A stretch of 11,130 bases of DNA. Source: Gemmatimonadota bacterium (GTDB lineage Bacteria; Gemmatimonadota; Gemmatimonadetes; Longimicrobiales; Gaopeijiaceae). Under the pieces are notes generated by a model. The model saw nothing but the letters and a program-made list of their open reading frames with translations. It was not told the DNA's origin and did no database searches. The stretch is from assembly GCA_026713345.1 (NCBI GenBank), contig JAPOOQ010000138.1:1-11130 (forward strand), written 5' to 3'. Positions 1-5,230 of the stretch are shown here, piece by piece; the stretch's first letter is position 1; the number at the start of each line of letters is the position of its first letter. A program made the position numbers and the translations under genes.

Positions 1-27
1 AGGCGCGTTCGGAGGGGGGGGCGGGGG

Positions 28-1455
28 TCATGGGGTGGGGTGGGAGGTGGTGGGGTTGGGGGTGGTGGTGGGTTCGAGGGAGTGTCTTACGTCGATCTTA
101 CCGGTGACGGCGGCGGAGATCAGGGCGGTGCGGTATTCGTTGAGGTGGGCGATGGCGTCGATTACCTTGGCGATCATCGCGTCGATCTTGGCGGTTTCCC
201 TGCGGACGAAGGCGACAATCTGATCCTGCTCGGTGATGGGTGGAACGGGTGTCGAAAAGCTGGCGACATCGTGCATGTAGATGGTCTGGTGCGTTGAGCC
301 CATTGTGAGACGCCGAAACTCGGGACTCATAGCACGGAAAACACACAACAGGTATTCGGGCCGCAGAGATGGCCCGCAAACCCAGTTGACGAAGTCCTGT
401 GTCGTCGCCATGTCAACGCCGAGAATCGCGGAGAATCCCACGGATGCGGTGCGCGACAGAATCACGGTACCCTCCGGGAGGAGTCTGGCGGAGGAGTTGG
501 CTAGCCCGATCTCGCTGATCTTCTCCGCTGTCTCCCGCACGTACTCGACATGCCCGTCGCGGATTTGCCAGACATCTGCGAGCCCAAACCACGGAATGGT
601 GCATCCCTTCCAATACTCCGGTTTCTGTCGGCTTGGGGTGTGTCCCGACCGCAGTGTTGCCGCGAATTTCGTCCTCTTCACCTCCCAATGCGCCGGAATC
701 TCCCCCATCCACTCGACGCCGGAGTCTTTCATGGCGACATCGGGGTCAAGGCCCTTCGTGACCGCCTGGCTGATGAGCGCGGTTCGTTTCTCCTGCAGCA
801 GCCTGATCAACTCTTTTTGCTTGGCTACGAGCGCGTCGCCCCTTGCCGTCTCGCGGTGGAGAAACTCCGCGATCTCGTGTTGCTCATTGAAGGGGGGTAG
901 TCCGACCAGTTCGTTCAAGTAGGATTCACTGTCGAGGTTCTGTATACCAATGCTCTGTTTGATCGAGCGCACATTGATTCGGCTCGAGTAAAGTGAGGCG
1001 TGAAGGTAGACCAGGAATACCGGGTTATGCCCGTCGTTCACGGGCATTCTGGCGATGAAATTGGAACACACCGCGGGTAGATCATCAGCAAAGATCACGA
1101 CAGCTCCAACTGGTTGACGCTCGCCCCCACCTGACTTTTCCAAGAGCAGGTTGCCTTGTCCGAGTCGGTGTGTCGAGAGCGCTCTTGGATCCACATGCCG
1201 CAGGGTGAGTGAGGACGGGTTGACCGTGAAGGTGTCGCGATCGAAATCCGCGACGCGAATACACGCGACGTCATTGGTTCCATCCGGATCTTCACCCCAT
1301 ACGCCATTCCGGCATTCGGAGATCGTCTTCTTGAGCCGTCCGACCTCCCAATGCGCCGGAATCTCCCCCAGCCACTCGACACCGCTGTCGCGGTACTCGG
1401 GATAGCGCCCGAACCGCTGCATCGCCCCCGAAGTTGAAACCGCAGCGTCACCCAT
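28..1455 (-). CDS. hsdS: Type I restriction-modification specificity subunit HsdS
   Basis: This is the DNA-recognition subunit, which pairs with HsdM and would direct methylation (and cleavage, if HsdR is present) at a bipartite site. The 475-residue protein has two half-repeats. Each opens with a near-identical segment (SGVEWLGEIPAHWEV at about 24-38, SGVEWMGEIPAHWEV at about 245-259), followed by a divergent target-recognition domain (about 40-185 and 260-405) and a helical conserved region (EIAEFLHRETARGDALVAKQ at 194-213; QIVAFVRRETAKIDAMIAK at 412-430, each followed by YRTALIS-like residues). ATG at 1455 is chosen because the homology begins shortly after it and an AGGAGGGAGG-type ribosome site lies just upstream. 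This start overlaps the abiEii stop by 8 bases (ATGGGTGA), implying translational coupling. The open frame continues upstream to 1800 but only as a shadow of abiEii. The protein ends in an unusual Pro/Thr-rich tail (461-475). Confidence 0.95.
   Translation of the reverse strand: MGDAAVSTSGAMQRFGRYPEYRDSGVEWLGEIPAHWEVGRLKKTISECRNGVWGEDPDGTNDVACIRVADFDRDTFTVNPSSLTLRHVDPRALSTHRLGQGNLLLEKSGGGERQPVGAVVIFADDLPAVCSNFIARMPVNDGHNPVFLVYLHASLYSSRINVRSIKQSIGIQNLDSESYLNELVGLPPFNEQHEIAEFLHRETARGDALVAKQKELIRLLQEKRTALISQAVTKGLDPDVAMKDSGVEWMGEIPAHWEVKRTKFAATLRSGHTPSRQKPEYWKGCTIPWFGLADVWQIRDGHVEYVRETAEKISEIGLANSSARLLPEGTVILSRTASVGFSAILGVDMATTQDFVNWVCGPSLRPEYLLCVFRAMSPEFRRLTMGSTHQTIYMHDVASFSTPVPPITEQDQIVAFVRRETAKIDAMIAKVIDAIAHLNEYRTALISAAVTGKIDVRHSLEPTTTPNPTTSHPTP
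680..717. repeat. 38-bp direct repeat inside hsdS, copy 1 (start of second half)
   Basis: These 38 bases match 1343-1380 with one mismatch near the middle. They encode the conserved GVEWMGEIPAHWEV segment that opens the second recognition half. Such near-identical in-gene repeats are known sites where hsdS target-recognition domains are exchanged by recombination; exchange here is inferred, not shown. Confidence 0.85.
1343..1380. repeat. 38-bp direct repeat inside hsdS, copy 2 (start of first half)
   Basis: Partner of 680-717. It encodes GVEWLGEIPAHWEV at the start of the first recognition half. The distance between copies (663 bp) is one complete HsdS half (recognition domain plus conserved helix), so crossing over between the copies would delete one half in frame. 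Confidence 0.85.
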
Positions 1456-2410
1456 TGGTACCCCCACCTCCCTCCTCCCCAATCGGCCGCCAAGGCCCTC
1501 CCGGCGACCACCGACGCCGGAACGGTTCGTCCCGCACAATGCTCGAATGGACGGGCCCAAGGAATCTCCGTATTCGGTCTCCGACATCCGAAAGGACCAC
1601 CGGACCATCCGAGAAAAGAAGTGCGTTCGTAAGGAATCCAGCCCACAGCCTCTCCCGCTCCTCGTCGGAAAAGAACGACGCCTCAAGGACTGCGGGAACC
1701 TCGTCGTCCAGGATCGCCCCTCGAATCCCGAAGGTATGCTGGACCGCTTGCCGCAGGGTGGGACCGTGGAAGGGAAAGCGGGCCCCAAGCGCCGCGACAT
1801 CCCACAGGTCCTTCATGCGCGTGTTGCTGAGGCCGTGCTGCACCATCGCATGGAACTTCTCGGCGACATGGCTCTCTCGCGGGTAGGTCCAGATCGATGG
1901 TTCCGGCTGATCGAGCAGAACCGGATAGCTGCATCTCTCCCGATCCGGGAACGGCAGGTCCCCGAAGCCTACGTCCACCTGTAGCGGCAGCCGGATCTTG
2001 CCCAGTCTCGCGTTCAGGCGTACGCGGACGGCACCTTGCGTCCTCCCCACCGGAAGGGGCTGCAGACGGATGTCCTCCGCTCCGAGTTCGAACACCACGC
2101 CATCTTCGGGGCAGGGGACCATGGCAACCGTCACCAGGTCGTCACGCAGTTCCTCCTCCCCGGGGAATCCCGAACGGAGCAGGTCCACATCCCGTGTGCC
2201 CCGGAACGTCTCCCCACCCCACACGACAAACAGGGTCGCGCCCTTAAGGGTGAAGCGGTCAGAAACCGGAGAATGGCCGAGGCGATAGAGGAACCGCTCG
2301 GCCGCGTAGGACTGGAGGAGGAAGTTCAGCTGCGTGTCGCGACTGCGTGCCAGGTTCAGCAGACGGCGATGGACCGACGCGGGGACGTTCTTGACCGGTC
2401 TCGTCCGCAT
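1448..2410 (-). CDS. abiEii: AbiEii-type nucleotidyltransferase toxin
   Basis: Toxin of a type IV toxin-antitoxin / abortive-infection pair. The family are DNA polymerase beta-like nucleotidyltransferases, and members are reported to block growth by acting on tRNA; that activity is family knowledge, not visible here. The 320-residue protein shows the family landmarks in order: FTLKGATL (53-60), the catalytic RGTRDVDLL (70-78, Asp74 and Asp76), VAEKFHAM (182-189) and RMKDLWDV (198-205, Lys200 and Asp201). The ATG at 2410 overlaps the abiEi stop by one base (TGATG); a TTG three bases earlier is also possible. The downstream end overlaps hsdS by 8 bases. The Gly-rich C-terminus (GEEGGGG) is the amino-acid reading of the hsdS ribosome site. 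Length is normal and all key residues are present, so it is probably active. Confidence 0.9.
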   Translation of the reverse strand: MRTRPVKNVPASVHRRLLNLARSRDTQLNFLLQSYAAERFLYRLGHSPVSDRFTLKGATLFVVWGGETFRGTRDVDLLRSGFPGEEELRDDLVTVAMVPCPEDGVVFELGAEDIRLQPLPVGRTQGAVRVRLNARLGKIRLPLQVDVGFGDLPFPDRERCSYPVLLDQPEPSIWTYPRESHVAEKFHAMVQHGLSNTRMKDLWDVAALGARFPFHGPTLRQAVQHTFGIRGAILDDEVPAVLEASFFSDEERERLWAGFLTNALLFSDGPVVLSDVGDRIRRFLGPVHSSIVRDEPFRRRWSPGGPWRPIGEEGGGGTNG

Positions 2411-3018
2411 CAATACGACCGCATTCTCAGTGCCGGCTCGACCAGCGACCGCGCGCCGCAGACCTCCGCGGCCCGCCAGATCTGTCCGGGAGTCGCTCTT
2501 CGGTCATCCAGCGCGTCGTGAAGTGCTTCGAGGGCGGGTTCGAGTCCGATCTTGCTCCGGAACCGGAAACAGTCCACGACCGTGCGCGCCGGAGTTGTGA
2601 TCCTTGCCGGGACACCCTCGAAATCCGTGTCCTCCACCCCGTAGGTGAGCGCGGCCGAACTGAATCGCGTGATCCGCACCGGCAGCCTTCCCAGGGTTGG
2701 GACCCTCGCCTTGTGGGGGATCGCGATCCAGACGTGGCGCGGTTTCTGAGTGCCGATGTCGTGCACCTCCAGGGCCGTGAGCAGGCAGACGACCGCCTGC
2801 GGAACCCGCGCGCACACTGCGGCGAGTGTATGGTGCCTCGTGATGTCGGCGTGCGCCTTTCGGTAGAGGCCCCATCCCTCTCGCTCGACCAGTCCCAGCC
2901 CCTCCAGCCGACGAAGCTGCGGGTAGCTGATGCCGACGGCTTCCGCGTCGCATGGGCGGAAATAGGTGCCGAGATCCGCCTCTGCAAGGCGATCACCACT
3001 CGTGGTTTGCTCGATCAT
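2410..3018 (-). CDS. abiEi: AbiEi-type antitoxin and autoregulator
   Basis: Cognate antitoxin of the AbiEii toxin. In the family it is a winged-helix DNA-binding repressor with a C-terminal domain needed for neutralisation, and the pair is type IV (no direct toxin-antitoxin complex is needed). In this 202-residue protein the winged-helix shows at about 22-56 (ISYPQLRRLEGLGLVERE followed by GWGLYRK), then a typical segment ICTALEVHDIGTQ-like at about 78-91, HVWIAIPHKA at 95-104, and the conserved ITTPARTVVDCFRFRSKIG at 140-158. The ATG at 3018 is the first good start after the intergenic gap, with only a weak ribosome site. It overlaps abiEii by one base, so the two are co-translated. A likely operator lies immediately upstream (3033-3072). 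The placement between hsdM and hsdS is unusual. Confidence 0.9.
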   Translation of the reverse strand: MIEQTTSGDRLAEADLGTYFRPCDAEAVGISYPQLRRLEGLGLVEREGWGLYRKAHADITRHHTLAAVCARVPQAVVCLLTALEVHDIGTQKPRHVWIAIPHKARVPTLGRLPVRITRFSSAALTYGVEDTDFEGVPARITTPARTVVDCFRFRSKIGLEPALEALHDALDDRRATPGQIWRAAEVCGARSLVEPALRMRSY

Positions 3019-3032
3019 CGCGTGTCCGAATC

Positions 3033-3072
3033 AGAAAATGTCTACAATTGCGACTGGATGCCGACAATTTCT
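3033..3072 (-). promoter_or_regulatory. Candidate abiE promoter with AbiEi operator (inverted repeat)
   Basis: Two 10-base arms, AGAAAATGTC (3033-3042) and GACAATTTCT (3063-3072), form an inverted repeat matching at 9 of 10 positions, with centres 30 bp (about three helical turns) apart. Read on the minus strand, a -35-like TTGTCG (3062-3067) and a -10-like TAGACA (3039-3044) sit 17 bases apart, each overlapping one arm. The hexamers are weak, but this is a short AT-richer patch just before abiEi, and AbiEi antitoxins are known to bind inverted repeats in their own promoter. Confidence 0.5.
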
Positions 3073-3090
3073 CATATTCTTGGCTTCCCG

Positions 3091-3561
3091 TCAAGCCCCT
3101 CCCGGCTCCGAAACGTACGATGTCCCCGCCACCTCCCGAAGCATCGCCACCATCTCGCGCTCGATCCTGCGGATGTCCGCCTCGATCTCCCCGAGCGGCC
3201 GGGGCGGCTTGAAGCGGTAGAAGTAGCGGTTGAAGTTGATCTCGTAGCCGACCAGTCCCACATGACCGTCGCGAGCATCGCGCTTGCTGGAGTTGATCCA
3301 GGCGTGGGGCGCATGGGGCTTGACCTCTCGGTCGAAGAACTCCTGGACGCGCGCTGGGATCCCCAGCTCGTCCACCGGGTCGGCCGCGTCGGGAAGCGGC
3401 ACGCGCTCGGTGTCCCGGAGCCCCGGGTCCGGCTCGGGCAGGCCACGCTTGTCACGGCAGATGGCCGCCGTTTCGTCGCGTTCCGAAACTGCCGCCAGGA
3501 TCGCCCTCCTGATATGGCGTCGTGACGCGGACACGATGCTCTTCGGGGCGTCGCCGCCCAA
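3091..3561 (-). pseudogene. Truncated second copy of the hsdM 3' end
   Basis: The minus strand is open for about 156 codons, and from about the 18th codon it encodes the last ~140 residues of HsdM. It differs from the full-length protein at 8 positions, with no frameshift and no internal stop. The final 64 shared residues (KRDARDGHVGLVGYEINFNR onward) are identical. The catalytic motifs (DPxxGxGG, NPPY) are absent, so it cannot be a methyltransferase. Its only start is a TTG at 3561 without an obvious ribosome site, and the first codons (encoding GGDAPKSIVSASRR) are not HsdM-like. The stop falls two codons earlier than in the full copy. The clean, in-frame substitutions suggest it came from a diverged functional hsdM allele rather than from decay in place. 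A short expressed protein that binds HsdS cannot be excluded. Confidence 0.8.
3095..3513. repeat. 419-bp direct repeat, RT-distal copy (hsdM 3' end)
   Basis: Aligned by eye without gaps to 5233-5651: 18 mismatches in 419 positions, about 96% identity. The mismatches are uneven: two (3115, 3193) in the first 193 bases and sixteen between 3288 and 3513. One boundary falls within a few bases of the hsdM stop codon. Together with its partner it brackets the small ORF and the reverse transcriptase. Confidence 0.95.
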
Positions 3562-3577
3562 GCCCCAAAATCACTCA

Positions 3578-5071
3578 TCAGTACCTTAGTGGGAAGAGTT
3601 CGACTTCCTGCCGCGAAACCACGGGTGGCAGTGTAGTGATCAAGCTGCGGTCGACTATCCTCTGCGCATCCACAGCCGATTGGACAGCGGACATCTTGAT
3701 CCAATCGTTGTTCCACAGATGATCTCGCCTCTCCGCTACCAATTGGCATAGAGGCTCTTCGAAGTCATCCAGAGCCTGATGCAGGCATATTCGCTGAAGC
3801 CACAGTTCCAGAAGTCCAGTATTTGGTACTGTCGAGAATTTCCTCCTGATGCGCGCCACCACATCCTGCTTCTGCTCCTTCTTACCAAGGAACTCCAGAC
3901 ATCGACTCACGATCGCCGAAGCAATGGGATAGGTTCGAGGATTGCGATATGCAATGTCAACGGCGATACTGATGAGTGGCAAAGGGCTATCGCACTTCTT
4001 CAGGGTCGTCAAGCGATCGAAGACATCGGTGAGCGCACGACTAACGCTTCCGGCATTGGTGTGAACCGAGCTGTGGTCATGAATCGCGAGCAGATGTTTT
4101 TGAATGCTCTTGTTGTACTGTCTACGCGACAACCACTCCCATTTGTCTTTCTTGATTGATGATCGAATGACGCTGTGACTGACCGTAGTCTTTTGTGGAT
4201 GGAGGTTCATTTGCAGATCTATCATGACCTCGGCAATAGCTTTCAGAATCAGCTCTCCGTCAGTAGGGGTATTCGCGAATATCCTATAGTCGTCCCGGTA
4301 TCGTAGGACGCGAAAATCGGCGATCTTAGAATCTCGCAGCTTGTGTGCTAGCAAGAGGTCCGCGTAGCCCAGCACCATTTCTGCTATGAAATCCATCAGA
4401 ACAGAACCCTGAGGGACTCCGCTCGTCTGTCCGTATCGCATGTCTTGCATGAACCAGTCAATAAGGTTCCCAACTAATGCCTTGTCCTTTCGTCCATCCG
4501 TAGTCTTGGTCTCCGCCTTGCCATGAAGTGCCCACGCAATCGAATGCGTGTATATTGATGGATAACAATCAGCCACATCGGTGTGCACTGTGTAGTCATA
4601 GTCGAGGGCGAGCTCAATGGACTGTTGCTCTACTCTCACCCACCACTCGCGTACTTGGCGAGCCTTGTCGCTTCCTTTACGTGGTGGGGCCACTGGCAGA
4701 CTAAGGCATCGAATGCGACGATCGGCTTGCCTGAATGCCACAAAGCGTTTGCGAATCACTTCCCAGTGCGAGGCGTCAGTGAGTTGATTTACAAGTAACA
4801 CATACAGGACAGGGTGAATCAGCTCATACTGACGCCAAGCATACCTGCCATCCTTGTTGCTCAGCAGTTGGTAGTTGACATCGTGCCGATTACGGACGTC
4901 GTTCCGTTCATAGACATCGGCCCATCCGCGACTACCGATCGCCCTTGCTACGTTGTCCAACAGAGGGTCGAAAACGAAATAGGGAGGCAACTCGATCTCA
5001 CAATAGAATTTGCCGCGTAGGAAATTTGCACGGGCTTCAGGAGCGGAGAGATCAAGGAGAGTTTGCGTCAC
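3578..5071 (-). CDS. Reverse transcriptase of the UG/Abi (defence-associated RT) type
   Basis: The 497-residue protein is an RNA-directed DNA polymerase. Palm motifs are visible in order: motif A HTDVADCYPSIY (163-174, Asp165), motif B GVPQGSVLMDF (218-228), the catalytic YRDD (258-261, Asp260/Asp261) within LRYRDDYRIF, and motif D-like LHPQKT (290-295). The N-terminus (FYCEIELPPYF, about 22-32) and the helical C-terminal ~175 residues, compatible with an alpha-helical repeat domain, fit the UG/Abi defence RTs rather than retrons, group II introns or DGRs: no maturase domain, msr/msd-like element or variable repeat is seen. I cannot assign the subgroup. The start is a GTG lacking a ribosome site but lying 6 bases after the stop of the small ORF, suggesting coupling. 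G+C is clearly lower than in the neighbours (28/60 in a sampled line against 39/60 in hsdM), a sign of separate origin. Confidence 0.9.
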   Translation of the reverse strand: MTQTLLDLSAPEARANFLRGKFYCEIELPPYFVFDPLLDNVARAIGSRGWADVYERNDVRNRHDVNYQLLSNKDGRYAWRQYELIHPVLYVLLVNQLTDASHWEVIRKRFVAFRQADRRIRCLSLPVAPPRKGSDKARQVREWWVRVEQQSIELALDYDYTVHTDVADCYPSIYTHSIAWALHGKAETKTTDGRKDKALVGNLIDWFMQDMRYGQTSGVPQGSVLMDFIAEMVLGYADLLLAHKLRDSKIADFRVLRYRDDYRIFANTPTDGELILKAIAEVMIDLQMNLHPQKTTVSHSVIRSSIKKDKWEWLSRRQYNKSIQKHLLAIHDHSSVHTNAGSVSRALTDVFDRLTTLKKCDSPLPLISIAVDIAYRNPRTYPIASAIVSRCLEFLGKKEQKQDVVARIRRKFSTVPNTGLLELWLQRICLHQALDDFEEPLCQLVAERRDHLWNNDWIKMSAVQSAVDAQRIVDRSLITTLPPVVSRQEVELFPLRY

Positions 5072-5077
5072 TGGCTT

Positions 5078-5230
5078 TCAGGGTTGGGGACTTGAAACTG
5101 GGAAGGCGTACTGGTTGATGGTCAGTTGTCGTAGAATACGGTCTGCGCCCTTCGGCGGGTAGGGTGTGACGGTGGGGGCCGTGTGATTGGGACCGGGTGG
5201 GGTGATCGATGGGTCTGTCCGTTCAGTCAC
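5078..5230 (-). CDS. Small 50-codon ORF coupled to hsdM and the reverse transcriptase
   Basis: Not recognised. A GTG at 5230 overlaps the hsdM stop by 8 bases (GTGACTGA), the same geometry as the abiEii-hsdS junction. A strong GGGAGGGG ribosome site lies about 5 bases ahead. The 50-residue product is Pro/Thr-rich in its first half (PSITPPGPNH, APTVTPYPPKG) and then reads ADRILRQLTINQYAFPV before stopping at 5078, six bases before the RT start. It may be an accessory peptide of the RT, a translational relay from hsdM to the RT, or the N-terminal stub of a gene cut off when the RT arrived. The frame upstream of the GTG continues only as a shadow of hsdM. No catalytic motif is visible. Confidence 0.45.
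   Translation of the reverse strand: MTERTDPSITPPGPNHTAPTVTPYPPKGADRILRQLTINQYAFPVSSPQP

Noticed and set aside
2518..3525. Plus-strand open frame of 335 codons across abiEi and the short hsdM copy
   Set aside because: It is a shadow frame spanning two unrelated minus-strand genes and their intergenic operator, and its part over the repeat mirrors the shadow opposite hsdM.
3543..3561. GC hairpin with a GCGA loop just after the RT gene, considered as a terminator
   Set aside because: The stem is only five pairs and no U-tract follows on the minus strand; support is too weak.
3072..3579. An ATG overlapping the RT stop that opens a ~169-codon frame through the repeat
   Set aside because: It reads the hsdM repeat in the wrong frame, giving Arg/Ser/Thr-rich sequence typical of a shadow. 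The same shadow appears over the full hsdM.
3578..5071. Group II intron carrying the RT
   Set aside because: No maturase (X) or HNH endonuclease domain, and no domain V-like hairpin was recognised near the gene ends.
5072..5222. Retron msr/msd RNA or a diversity-generating template repeat near the RT
   Set aside because: No long inverted repeats of the msr/msd kind and no template/variable repeat pair with A-biased differences were seen. The 419-bp repeat differences are not A-specific and lie in hsdM, not in a receptor-binding gene.
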